A DNA stretch of 64,000 nucleotides from Darksidea phi (Eukaryota > Ascomycota > Dothideomycetes > Pleosporales > Lentitheciaceae). The position numbers and the translations under genes were made by a program. The notes under the pieces are model-generated. The model worked only from the letters and a program-made list of their open reading frames with translations. It was not told the DNA's origin and made no database searches. Where the stretch lies: contig JASJFT010000160.1 of the NCBI GenBank assembly GCA_030770425.1, positions 40,878-104,877 on the forward strand, given 5' to 3'. This document shows, in pieces, positions 35,318 through 46,546 of this stretch (position 1 is its first letter; every line of letters starts with the position of its first letter).

Positions 35318-36569
35318 TGCCGCAACTTTAATTCATCCTGCTGTAGAAGAAACAAGAAAGGCGTTGCGGTTGGACATTTTAAGTGGCCTCAGTGTCACAT
35401 GCCGGGTGCCGCACAGATGAGATCCGATTCGTCGGCTTCCGGTCTTGATCACTCAAGAGCCCGTGCATTTGCTGTCTCGGCCATTTCGGGAGGCTTCCGA
35501 ACAGCGGCTAGCCCATGGAATTGGCGTTCTAGTTATTATTCCGTTCGGCTATGATATTCACCACTTACCATCTCCACAGGGACCACAGCTTTGTGGTACA
35601 GTACTCTCACCATCTTACAACCACTCCAATCGCTGTGTTTAGCCGTAACTTTTGCGACGGTCCTTTCCATACAAGCGCTTTAAATGTGCGGGGTCTGCTG
35701 CCTAGTGCACGGACACAGTAGGGGGCGGACGGGTTGGCAGTTGCCAACCCTTAGTCCAGCATGGTGGGTGACCCGCATTCAACTTCACCAATTGTATTGC
35801 GTCCACACCCACCCCTAGGACACTTGAGCCTTTTTCAGTCAAGGCAACAGCATTGGGAGTGGAACTCCTTGGCTGGCCAACCTATGAACGGACTCTCTGG
35901 CCTAACGGTATAAAGAACTTTCGCACCCCGGAGCAAGTATTCTTCGTCATTTGGCTAGTACACAGATTCATACGTTAGCTGTACGGCCAACCCAAAACAC
36001 ATCATAAAAACGTACGACCCTCAACCCCCCTCCGATTGTAAAGGATACAAGGATGTACACTCCGGAAGGTCTACCAAAAAGGGTGGCATCTGTCCTAAGT
36101 GCTGAGTAGGAGGTCAAGTAAGCTGAACTCACGTTTTTTGGGACCCCAACCATTTGCTAAAGGTTGGATTTTCCAGGATTTATTACAGAGAAAGTCCAGA
36201 TGAGTGCAGGGCCGCCGCGGGAGACAATCAAAGGGATGGTGATGGAAATTTCGAGATGAAAAGGGTTGTGATGCCGCAAGTATCGAAATATATGTATAAT
36301 CAACCTTTTGACCTTCCGTAGTATTGAGTAATGATGATGTGGTCGATTCGATGCTAAGCTAGACGGTAGGGGTTCTCCCCTATTCACCTTGTCGGCCTGT
36401 TGGCGGAAGTTCGTCCTGATTATCCGATGTTACGATAGGAATTATCACCACCTGCACCGCTAGGAGTGCTTCATTTTCTACCCCAACTCACTCGAATAGA
36501 TGAAGGTACGGGAGAGCTTGACAATCTGAGGCCTATGCTCACTTTGGTAACATGACGATCATCTATATT
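35318..36569. other. Intergenic, no supported gene
   Basis: Contains the probable promoter of the minus-strand kinase at its left side. Short frames only, no RNA gene recognised, and no RIP bias. Confidence 0.5.
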
Positions 36570-36840
36570 CTATTGGTTGCTCAACGCCCCCTTGCCGGTC
36601 GTTTCTTCTCGCGCCTCCCACATCCCTCTACCGTACTTCTCCATGAACAGTTCCTCGCATCGCTGATGTAGCCCTTCCCGGATGGGCTTACCCCCCGCCA
36701 CCAACGACTCCCATCCCACCACGCATTGTATGGAACCACCCTTCCCATGTAAACATCCTCGATACCTAGCATTCTTGTATCCTCCTCGCCGCTGCGACAA
36801 GGCCGAGGTGCGTGGACCATTCGGTTTTCTCGGCGACTAG
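36570..36840 (-). pseudogene. Duplicated scrap of the 34-kb kinase 3' region
   Basis: Matches about 34,190-34,355 on the same strand. It covers the last about 20 codons of the kinase (THLGL-AA shared) and the sequence beyond its stop. One minus-strand frame reads RMLGIEDVYMGRVVPYNAWW; the kinase locus has the same words (VLGIEDVYMGR) in the same relative frame but with two TGA codons in place of the two Trp. A further frame here reads GLHQRCEELFMEKYGRGMW, so the scrap itself carries a frameshift. The differences in the LGIEDVYMG part are mainly at third positions, which suggests a past coding role for this frame, separate from the kinase. Confidence 0.55.
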
Positions 36841-38759
36841 CGATCCCATGCCTTCTTCGCCTCCCTTGCTTCCTTTACCTTCCATGTCTCCTCTGTCCGA
36901 CGGGCCGCTTATGGGCAGTCGCTGGTGGAAAGGGGAATTGGATTCGGCGGATGCACGAGATCGTTTTTGCAGATCCTATCGGGAAGTATTAGCGTTGGAG
37001 GGAGAGGCCTTGCGTTTGGGCCTTTGAGACAGCGATTATTAAGGGCGGCGCATTCTACGTTAGAAATCCAAGCCAGAGGTGGAGGTATCCACACCATTAC
37101 TACACTCAGTCATCGCATAAACACGGCTATCGGTCCACCGCCCGTCTTTGTGCAACAGATCCTCATGTTCAGAGATGGAGAGAACTGCTCTGGTGCAGCC
37201 ATTGCAGGATATGGCGCGGGCCATTCCTACGCGAATTATAGAGCGCTCGGCGACACGGCGATCCGTCAAGGCAGAGGACATGTTGGGGTAGTAGCGCGTA
37301 GCTTCGCACCTAGGTCGTTACTAAACGGGCTGAGCCTCCACCGCTGCATTACAATCTTGTGTAGAAAGCGTTGCAGGACGCTCTGGTGGCAGAGTCCTCA
37401 GGTTGAGAAGGGTAGAGGGCGAAGCTGAGGATAGAAAGATCGCTGAGTCGCGTCTAGCAGTCGGAATTTGTAAACGTATAGGCCGGAATACCGGGAGGGC
37501 AGGTTGGCAAATGGTGTTGTAACTCGAGCGAGGGCAGAATTTTCGAGGTTCGCCGGATGCACAAGGGAGGCTCCAGCGAAGAATGATATCCAAGTCGGGC
37601 TTGGGACGAGGAATGGAGACCCGTCGATGATTGGAGGGTTGAGAACGCCGACGACCGCCAAAGGGGGGCGGGGAGCGAAGGAACAGCGGAGAAATTTGGG
37701 GTGAACCAGCAGAGCATGGTGTGCGCCAGGCACACATCGCTTAGTCAGGCAGCGCGGATCATCAAGTTTTACTCGGCTTCATCAACTAATGTGCATATAT
37801 TAGAGCTGACCACACTCAAGAATGCGCCGCAAGCTCAAGAGCAACCACGATCTCTTCGTCACTAACAGTCCTCGGTGGAATTTGCGAACGCGAAAACGAC
37901 AGTATCCGCTCACCGAGTCTATTATCCCACCCCCAGACGCTCCCATCCGGAAACGGCCATGCCGCACAAGGAGACATGGACAGTACGAGAAACGAAGGAA
38001 GCAAACAATACGATGTCAAGCTTAAGGTGCCACAGGCCACGCAGTGATGCGCGCAGAAATGATTGAAGATGGGAGAAAGTAAAACGGACGCCGTCTGAGG
38101 AAGGTTCTTATGGTGACGTCAAGGGCAGCGCTTAGCCAAGCGACCATACCTGAAAGGGGAATCCCGCCTAAACCTGAGGCAGATTCCCGTCAAAACTTTA
38201 GAAGTATCCAGCTTGATGGGCATGTTCATAGATAAAGATATTATAGAATCAATTTCGATTGTAGGACAAACTATCTGCACCCGTCCACCGCTAGGTATAC
38301 ACAGGCAGATCGCGTACGTAGTAGGGAGCGAAACGACAACGGATTAAGACCGCCTCGCACTCAGCGCTTACTATTTACAGTATTTCTTCTCAGCACTCTA
38401 TTCGTACGATTACTGCTTGGTTGAGAGTAAGAAGAAGGGCGGATCCTGGCCTGCAGCAGCCGAGCAGCTAGGCAGGCATTGCGCTGGCACAGAGGTTGAT
38501 TCGAAGCAAGTTTACGGCATCGTCCAAGTCGGGGGAGGAAATGGAATTTTACAGGGCAAAGGACGGCGAGCTTACAAGGATGACTGATCGTCTGCACTTT
38601 TCGCATCAGGTTGACGAGGTTATGAACATGTGCAGATACTTGAGGATGTACCCACTACCGTTGTTCAAACCCGATGCTTGAAGTGTCAGTCCTGCATAGA
38701 ATGAAGGCAATTGAAGTTTGTTTTACATCGATTATGGGACTTCTGATTTAGGATGACGG
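36841..38759. other. Intergenic or decayed, no supported gene
   Basis: Frames of 60-170 codons overlap on both strands, including a Ser/Pro-rich plus-strand frame at 36,848-37,027, but I see no domain or splice structure I would defend. Confidence 0.4.
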
Positions 38760-40020
38760 CTAGCTACTCCCTTTATACACTATACCAACCTCACTCTCAG
38801 AAAACCAGAGTTGAGACTCGACAGGAGACCAAGGGCTGCGGCTCGTCCACGTTTTTCGCAATGAAATATTTAAGGCACCATCTTTCCACCAAAATACAGA
38901 CCCTAAGCCGAGCAAACACCCGATCTTCGCAGCAGCTACTGACCGTGCAGAGATAAATTTCAGAACATTATCCTGGATCTCCATAGGCAGGAGGTGGAGG
39001 GGAGTACTTTCAGGCCGAACGGACGGCGTTACAGCCCAGATAAGGGAATTTAGCGCTAGGGTGGACGGAGGCTCGCCATCAGGACTGCCATTGAACAGTC
39101 GCTCCGGTGCAGTATACTCGAATGCGTTCGGGCCAGTAGCCCGGCATAACATAATATGCTTAATAGACATGATCATGTACAGATTGGTGGCTGTGGATTC
39201 CGGACATGTTGCGTGCTTTTGGACCATTGACATTCCGTCCTGGATCGAGCGACATAACACACATGGACTTTACCGAAGTAGATAATACCAGCTTCCAATG
39301 GTTTCCATGTTGGTAGTTGTGTAATCCAGACATGGCTGCCTCTTACCATGTCGCTTCTCTATCTCTTCGTAGATGTCAAAGCCAAGCGTTGAAAGCAAGA
39401 GGAGAGCCCTTGCAAGTACCCGTAGAGTAATAGAATTAGAGCTATTTCTAAGAATGTGCCTCCACCGTCGGTCAAAATCACGTAATATCCGATGTGTAAA
39501 TTCGCGAGTCCTTTCGTCGATTTGCACCTGTGGTCTCCAGTAAGGTGTTGTCAGACTATGTGTCGGATTCGGACGTTGAGGAACAGGTGGACCAAGATAT
39601 TCCATACTAGCGTTGGTTATAGGGCCATTTCGGAGACACGAAAGGGGTATTCGACGTCGATGATAACGATTCGTTTGAAGGTGTATGCCCTTGTCTAAAT
39701 CGACGGTCCAGAGTGCGTGGAAATCAATACCTCGAATATCGCCGAAGGGATTTACCGTATTGTAGGGTTCATTTTCGTTCTACTTGAAAGGAAGGGCTGT
39801 ACGTAAGGTATCAAGCGTTACTAGCATAGAGGTTAGGCGCTATAGAAAGTGAAATAGCAGACTGCTCACCTTTCTCCAGTTGAGATAGATGTCTAGCAAA
39901 GACCTGCAGATGGGCCTCATCGTCGTCATTCGTCACCCAGGTGCCGAACAAAATTCGTGTAGTTCTCTCATCCTGTGGTGATATGCCCGACGACGTAAGA
40001 AGATACCCTAGGACCCGCAT
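38760..40020 (-). pseudogene. Fungal hypothetical-family gene (F-box-like motif) with two in-frame stops
   Basis: Reading leftward, exon 1 is 40,020-39,870 (MRVLGYLLTSSGIS) and the intron is 39,869-39,797 (73 bp, GTGAGC donor, TACAG acceptor). Exon 2 runs 39,796-38,760 in one frame apart from two stops: TAG at 39,782-39,780 and TAA at 39,272-39,270. Between and after them the protein is well preserved: GIDFHALWTVDLDKG, LRVLARALLLLSTLGFDIYE, GPNAFEYTAPERLFNG, then an F-box-like STPLHLLPMEIQDNVLKFIS, and finally SPVESQLWF and GIVYKG. About 395 codons. I recognise the architecture as a fungal conserved family of unknown function often found in accessory regions. Both stops can arise from CAG or CAA by a single CpA-to-TpA change, the RIP type. 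Confidence 0.75.
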
Positions 40021-41122
40021 TACCTTGTCGCTGAAGGCAAAAAGAGCAGAATGAGCTGGAAGGGGTTGGAAGGGCTCGATATATGATAGCGCGATGAACG
40101 TAGAAATGTTGGTAGATGAAGGAAGTGGTTGGTGTGGGCAAAAAGAACGGTGTCAACTTGGTGTTGGCGACGGGAAGCTGTTTTTGGCGTTTGGCCCCCC
40201 TTCGTCCCAGAAAGTGCGGGGTAATTGGTCGGAATTGGCCCGTATCGCCATAATTCGCAAATACCAAGCTTCTGAATGAATGCCCACCTTCGGCCCAAGC
40301 AACGGAACCCTTCCAGGTCTGGACGGTTCTCAGAATCACACTTTATCCTAGGAATTTAGAGACTCCGGGAATTTTGTCCCAAGGAGAAAGATATTCGGGG
40401 GACGGGTCCGATTTACGAGGCTTATCCAAGCCCACTTTTGGCCGCCCTGGCCCTTCTGAGGCCGGAGACGTTCTCAGGACTATAACGAGGATAGGGACAC
40501 CTTTGCAAGGCACGATCCCTAGGAGGTAGGGTCTACTAGATGTTTTTTTCTTAGGTCACGCACCCGCGGTCTTTGGCAGGATGGCTCGGGCACCGGGGAA
40601 TGCGTTCGTTGATCCTGGTCAACTTTTTAGTATTGTGTGTTCGCGCATCACCATATCGTCACATGAGCAGAGATTGCACAGCCCAAGAACATCACATGAC
40701 GGAAAATAACTTGCGACCCGGTGGCACAGCCCGTAAAGGCTTATAAAGAAGCCTGCATTATAGCGTTATTGTGGCAAGCTTGTAAACGACGGCGCAAGAA
40801 CTCAACCAGTAAGTAACGACTACCAATACTCGCTTGGATTATACTCCGCCCTTAACTAGTACCCATAACATCGTAGACTTTAGTCTTTCGAATATCTGGG
40901 CCTTGATTTTACAAGCCGCAACTAGGTCCCCTAGAATTTCCACTTTTAATCAGCGTTCCTCTCTAGTTCCTGCCGAAACGAAAACCGAAAGAACTGCTGC
41001 ATAAGCAGCTGGCACCGCCACCATCTCAAAGCTGGACACCTTCAATAAATAATGATGCCCTCATTCCACGGCCATCGTACGCGTTTAGCCTCCAAGTGCG
41101 TTGTTTGTCGCGCCTCGTCGTC
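40021..41122. other. Intergenic region between divergent pseudogenes
   Basis: It holds the likely promoters of the minus-strand gene at 38.8-40.0 kb and the plus-strand FunK1 relic. No supported gene. Confidence 0.5.
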
Positions 41123-42818
41123 ATGACAGATGCAATGCCTATTGCATAGATTCTGGAGGCGTATCGCGAGGACCTCTGGGTGGAGCTTGACGCGTCTACC
41201 CTAGATCGAATAGATGATGAAAGTAAGCATTGAGGATATCGGATCTTCCATACTGCACTTCTCACAGGTATAGTTCTCCATGATCACGCTCTTGCCATCT
41301 TAGGGCAGCTGCTCCGCCCTTCTCGTTCACTCCTGTCTCGTACCGGCAAAAAGTCCTTCCACATCGAGCTGGCCCGACTCACCCTCGCAATCAGTACCGG
41401 CGAGTTAAATGCACGTTGTGTTACACCCTTTCTCATGGCGGTCCTCAACGATGAGTCTGATTCAGTTGTCTGGGAGAAAGTCTACGAACTGTTTGCGGAG
41501 TCTCCTATAACTGGTGCCGAACCGTCGATGCCTCCTCGAGCTCCACATATCGCGTCCCCTAAACAATTAGAGGACGGCAGACGACACATAAGCATTCTAC
41601 GGGGTAGCCAGAGGGAGCGAATCTATGTAGAGGATCTCGCCTGGCGGCGGCGGCGTTCGTTTGTTGGTCAGTCTACTACCAGCTGGAAGGGATCTGTTGC
41701 AGATACACCTAATCGAAAGCTCATGATTAAAGACTTATGGGAATTTCAAGACCGACCTGGGGAGGCCTTCTACTCAAGGAAGCGACGGACGCTGGGGTTG
41801 AGAATATAGCACGATACTACCATCATGAAACTGTGCTTATTGATGGCATCGTAGACGACGTCCTCGAAAATGTGCAGAAGAGACTTAGCAACACTGGTGG
41901 CCGGAACCCACAGCAACAACGAGCAGCGCCTTCAGAATCCATCACGAGCCCTATACAGGTATCAATGCCAGCGTCCAAACGGTCGTGTTCAGGCTCCCCG
42001 GTCAAGCAGGACGTGCAAGAACAAAGTAATCGCGTTCATCGACGGCTCATCATGGATGATGTTGGGAAGCCTCTTATGAGGCGGACTCCTTATGCGGCAT
42101 ACTGACCGGATTGATAGGAGCTATAAAAGGTGAGTTCTAGACGAAGCATTTAGAACAATGGCTGACTTCGTAGGACATGAGTCGCTCCTTAATGCAAAGA
42201 TCCTCCATCAGGACGTATTCTATTATAGTAAGCATGGCGGAGGACGAGGGTTTCTTGATCAATCTCGACTTAGCCATCAATATCGATCGCGAGAATGCTT
42301 CTGGGGCACTAAGTAAAGCCCGGACCAAAGTGTTCATGGCGATTGATGCCCTTCATAGTTAAGAACACAGCTTTTAACACAGCTTCATGCATGAGTCGTT
42401 CTTCTGGGTGTTGTTCTGGGTTTGCCTTCGTTGGCAGGGGCCTAGCCAATTAAGGGAAAATCCAAGGTACAACCGCTGGAACTACTACGACACTGAAATG
42501 CTTGCGAGAATCAAGGGAGGAATAGTAACTCATCAACTTATATACATGGAGGAAGTAGAGGAGGAGCTCACAGCTAAGTGCAAGCCTCTGATTCCATGCA
42601 TAGAGGAGCTGCGAGAAGTGGTCTTTCCAGAGGGAATTGCCTGGTCGTCCAAAAGACAAGGCGAAGATCGCCGTCTTTATTCGAGGATAAGGTCTGTTCT
42701 CCAACGAGCTATACAAAAGTTGACTCGTAGAATATTAATAGCATCAATTCAATCGAAATTCCCTATTCAGGCGTTATTATTCGATACAGGCATGCTAACT
42801 CTTAGTTCGAACATCTAG
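41123..42818 (+). pseudogene. FunK1 kinase pseudogene with internal deletion
   Basis: Recognisable in order: MTDAMP (41,123), a TAG at 41,147, a 45-bp intron (41,223-41,267), LARLTLAISTGELNAR, FLMAVLNDESDSVVWEKVYE, then directly SQRERIYVEDLAW, LMIKDLWEFQDRP, GVENIARYYHHETV, DVLENVQKRLSNTGGRNP, NRVHRRLIMDDVGKPL, GHESLLNAKILHQD, DEGFLINLDLAI, SFFWVLFWVCLRW and CKPLIPCIEELREVVFPEG. These are the blocks of the fungal FunK1 kinases (PF17667). Damage: one-base frameshifts near 41,757, 42,073 and about 42,215; stops TAG 41,147 and two TAA at 42,360-42,378 beside a 12-bp tandem duplication (AACACAGCTT); and loss of roughly 250-330 residues between the N-terminal block and SQRER (around 41,545-41,600). 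An intron is likely at about 42,130-42,173. The catalytic Asp is kept in HQD, but the gene cannot make a working kinase. Confidence 0.85.
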
Positions 42819-44098
42819 GTGAATTTTAAGTAGATTGGCTAGGCTTATTCCTAGTCAAGCTATGATGGATATCGTTTATAGACTATATCAAAATGGAAGT
42901 CTCGAGACTACGGATCGATGTATAGCGGCGGACGGATTCCCAAATGGCTCTTAAGATAGCGTCGCGGGCACTCGTGGGGTCGCAAGATGGAGGTAAGTAA
43001 TATCGCAGGTTGAAGAGGTAGCTAGCTGCGTGGATGGGTAGAGCGATCGATGAGACTATAGATAATGAAAGGATGGAGTACAACGCTCCAGTAGCAGGTC
43101 AAGGTTATAGCTACTCTCGAGTCTAGTAGACTGCCGTCGCTACTACGTAATATTATAGCACGCGCCACGTACTCTATAAGGCTTGGAACATTACGCTATG
43201 GTACGCGCCAGACCGCCTTTTATAAGGCTCGGGCCGTTACCCTCGTAGTTTTATTATAATACCTTAGATAATGACTCTAATCCCCTTTACTATCAATAGC
43301 TTTAACGTATTCGGAAAAGAATGCCTTTTTTAATCACATTTTTGAGTTGTTCTGCGAGTTTGACGATATGATGGCTGCTACTCATTCGCCCTCCCCCTCC
43401 TCAGATATCTATGAGTATTGATGCGGTCACGGGTTGGTTTGAGAGGGGGAGAGCTGCCCACGAACAACCGCCAGCCCAGCACCGTCACCGATTAAGGGCC
43501 CCGAGAGGCTTTCGATACTAACCAATCACTCTTTCACAAGATCGCGATGTACCTCAAGGCCCTTAACACATGTGCGAGTCATGAACGACCGCTAGCCCAG
43601 TACCACTACCAATTAAGGGCTTTTGTTGCGGGGCCATTACTTGCCCGCGAGATCTAGATGTACCTCAAGCCCCTTAACCCATGTGCGAGACTCTATCCTC
43701 ACTGGCTTTCACAAGGCAATAATGACGAGTTTGGAAGGGGAATTTTCCATCCTGTGGTACAATCCCACAAGTAAGAAAATAGGAAAGTCTCCACGTCACA
43801 GAAAATTCTGATCGCCTGTCAAACGTTACGCCAGGCATTTTGTCACGGCTGTCTGTACAACAGAACGCTTCAGGACTCCGTTGGATGAGGAGATTCCCTA
43901 AAAGCAACGGTTAACGCGGTGATACTAAGGAAATGGGGAAATGCTTGATCAAGCCTGGTCCCTAGGTGGCCTGTGCTGGGGAATCTCTCTGTATATATAG
44001 CTAGATACTCAGCTTGTGTAGGAATCAGAGCAATCAACTTCCCGAACTGCGCAGCACGTGACACATTTGTTGCCCCACCCCGTGTTGTTCTTGCAAAT
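42819..44098. other. Intergenic region with a tandem duplication
   Basis: No supported gene. It contains the two-copy repeat at 43,461-43,697 and the promoter region of the kinase-like gene starting at 44,099. Confidence 0.5.
43461..43697. repeat. Two diverged tandem copies, period about 121 bp
   Basis: Copy one at 43,461-43,581 and copy two at 43,582 to about 43,697 share CGCCAGCCCAGCACC-like, GATTAAGGGC-like and GATGTACCTCAAGGCCCTTA-like blocks at matching offsets, with about 20 percent differences by eye. Confidence 0.75.
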
Positions 44099-46426
44099 AT
44101 GGAAACCGCAAAGCAAAACCACCCGATAAACATGGAGCCTGATTCGGACCCACGCTTACGCCAGGCTCTGGAACAAACCCGCAAAAAACTCAACGCCGAA
44201 CGCGAAAAACGCAAGGCCGCACGCAAAAAACGCAAGGCCGAACGCAAAAAACGCAAGGCCGAACGCAAAAAACGCAAGGCCATTGAGGAAAAAACCAGGA
44301 ATACGACTCTGCTCGAATTCCTCGCCGCTTGCCATAACCACCTTCACGGTAATCTCAAGGTCCAGCACAATGTAGCCCTGGCGACGCAGGGCACCCCCGC
44401 CAATGCGACTCGTAAGCTCCGGCCTAACAAAATCCGTAAATGGAGGGGTTTTGGACAAGAACAGACAGATATCTGGAATAAGCTTCTGAAGTCTGAGCTG
44501 CTCTCGGAGCGACACTTCCCCCCGCTGATAACCCTGGAACAGACTGGCAAAAGCATCAAAGAAACAGACCGGTTGATGAGCTCCGAGATGGATATACATA
44601 TCTTCCAGCGTTGGAACGTTGAAGACCACGTATCTTCAATTATCGATCGACTATTCAATAACCGGACATTGCGACAGAAGCTCGGACTCGAGGGTTCCCT
44701 AAAGTTTGAGAATCACGCGAACACCTTCAGCCCGCGGAATAATAGGGAACCAATGACGCTGTCAGGTAAGACGCGACGACAGTACCACGTCTCCATGCTA
44801 AAGCCGAAACAGAAGCCACCGTGCCGGTGACCTCCGTTCCCGCAGGGCGCGCTGTATCCTCCCGTCTTGCAGATCAGTTCTACGTTTATAACAGGAGCAC
44901 TCGTGTCCCAAGTGACCGCGTTGTTGCCTTCATTGTTGAAAACAAGGCACCACATAAGCTCCCGCCTAATTATCTCGACGTTGGCTTGCATGAAATGGAA
45001 CTCGACGATGTAATTTCACGGCAGGAGGGCGAAACTCAGGGGGTTTGCTTGAGCCGACTAGTCGCTGCCATTATTACACAAGCGTTCTCCTATATGGTAC
45101 GGAATGGATCGAAGTATGGCTGCGTTTGTACTGGTGAGGCATATATCTTCCTAAAGGTGGAGCCCAAGGATCCTACCACGGTCTACTACTACCGATCCGT
45201 CCCCGGGGTCGACGTGGGAGACACTACGGGATCGCCGCTAGGTCCGGACGGTATGAATCGCCTGCGTCTGACAGCCATTGCGCAGATGCTCGTTTTCACT
45301 CTTCAAGCGATGAAGACGCCACCTCTAGGTCAGAACTGGAGCCGCGATGCTGCTGGTCGACTGAAAACGTGGGAGATTATGGATGAAGAACTGCTAAAAT
45401 CCGCTCGTAAGGAGATCTCATCGTCAGCCGACTACCAGCCGGATAAGAACGGTACATACATGCGCACGTCGCCTATCCGGCTCCGAAACCCCAGGAAAGT
45501 CCGCTACAACATCTCTAGTGACGACGAGAACGAATCTGGTGACGACAAGCGCGAGTCTAGTGACGAGTTCGATCCAGAGACTCCGAGCCAACGACCATCG
45601 TCCAAAGGCATGTCGCACCCAAGCGACCGCTAGCAGCTCTTCCGCTCGTACCTCTCGCAGAGGGGCACAGAGTGGACAATATTGTACTCAAGACTGCCTG
45701 CGCGGGTTGGTTGAAGGCGGTCCACTTGATTTATCGTGTCCCAACGTGCAAGAACATGGAAAAAGTCATCACCAGATCGACCAGGCTACGTTCCTTGCTC
45801 TTCTTCGCGAACAACTCTCAAGAGACTTGGATAACAACTGTAAGCCAACGGGTATGCCTGGAGCATGCGGCGTTCTTTTCCAAGTCCGGTTGGCATCGTA
45901 CGGATATACCGTAGCGGCGAAAGCCACTATCGTCGATTTTGTTCCCCGTCTCCGCCGGGAGGCCACTATCTACAAACAGCTCGCCTCGATCCAGGGCAGC
46001 TATGTACCGGTCTATCTGGGCAATATAGATCTGGAAGCCCCGTACTACTACGGATGCATTACAGAGCTTGTCCATATGTTGCTTCTTAGTTTTGGAGGAA
46101 ATGGAATCTCGCAGCATCTTACCTCTTGGAACAGATCATTTCTTATACAACAGGTCGACCACGCAGCCCAGGCAATCCATAGCCTTGGGGTCTTGTATAA
46201 CGACCTCATGCCCCGCAACATATTATGGAATGAGGAAGCAGGTCAAGTAATGGTGATCGATTTTGAGCGGGCGCGGGTTGTCAAGCAGCTACCTGTACTA
46301 GGTGCCGTTTCAGCAGATCGCAAGAATAAGGGGCACGACGTTGCAGCTAAGAGGGGAGAGGATCAACCTTCCGTCTTTACCCAAGAGAGGAAGGAGGCAG
46401 CTATCGAATTACGGTTGTTACCTTAA
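44099..46426 (+). CDS. Fungal kinase-like protein with N-terminal recruitment-type domain; one frameshift
   Basis: Exon 1 is 44,099-44,765 (METAKQNHPINMEP). A 47-bp intron follows (44,766-44,812; GTAAGA, branch-like GCTAAAG, AACAG), then exon 2 from 44,813. Order: a lysine/arginine coil with ERKKRKA repeats (about 30-65); TTLLEFLAACHNHL through ENHANTFSP (about 70-205); a second domain starting ADQFYVYNRST with ENKAPHKL and QAFSYMVRNGSKYGCVCTGEA; an acidic linker (SSDDENESGDDK); then QYCTQDCLRGLV, a kinase-like core with AAKATIVDF and EATIYKQL. The catalytic loop is YNDLMPRNILWN (Tyr-Asn-Asp instead of HRD) with VIDFERA. These blocks match a large family of fungal kinase-like proteins of unknown role. 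The frame slips by one base between about 45,560 and 45,633, just before QYCTQ; no good intron explains it, so this may be a recent pseudogene or an assembly error. It ends about 120 bp before the RIP edge. Confidence 0.8.
44195..44283 (+). repeat. In-frame 18-bp minisatellite (ERKKRKA-type repeats)
   Basis: About four tandem units of the AAACGCAAGGCCGAACGC type encode six-residue Lys/Arg-rich repeats inside the coil of the kinase-like protein. The unit number probably varies between strains. Confidence 0.85.
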
Positions 46427-46489
46427 CCGCTTTCTAGTACGGTGTCGGTTTTCGGATGTTTACAGGTTATCCTTAAGAGTGTTTCCTCT

Positions 46490-46546
46490 ACCCCCCTTTA
46501 ATAACACGGTTGCGTAATACAGCTTCTCCGAAGGATGAAAAAAAAA
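46490..46546 (+). mobile_element. 3' end of a retroposon G copy with poly(A), at the RIP edge
   Basis: The block GTTGCGTAATACAGCTT followed by CTCCGAAGGATG and nine A is the plus-strand counterpart of the element end at 30,587-30,640 (inverted) and at 50,252-50,290 (inverted). Only about 50-60 bp of similarity is visible before it blends into the intergenic sequence, so this is a 5'-truncated copy or a fragment. RIP-type sequence begins at the very next base. Confidence 0.6.

Noticed and set aside
35036..35554. Plus-strand frame of 172 codons
   Set aside because: Mostly antisense to the intact kinase at 34,280-35,317, without a domain.
39061..39285. Plus-strand frame with a protein-like end (FWTIDIPSWIERH)
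   Set aside because: It lies antisense to the well-supported minus-strand pseudogene, whose frame continues through the same bases; treated as a shadow.
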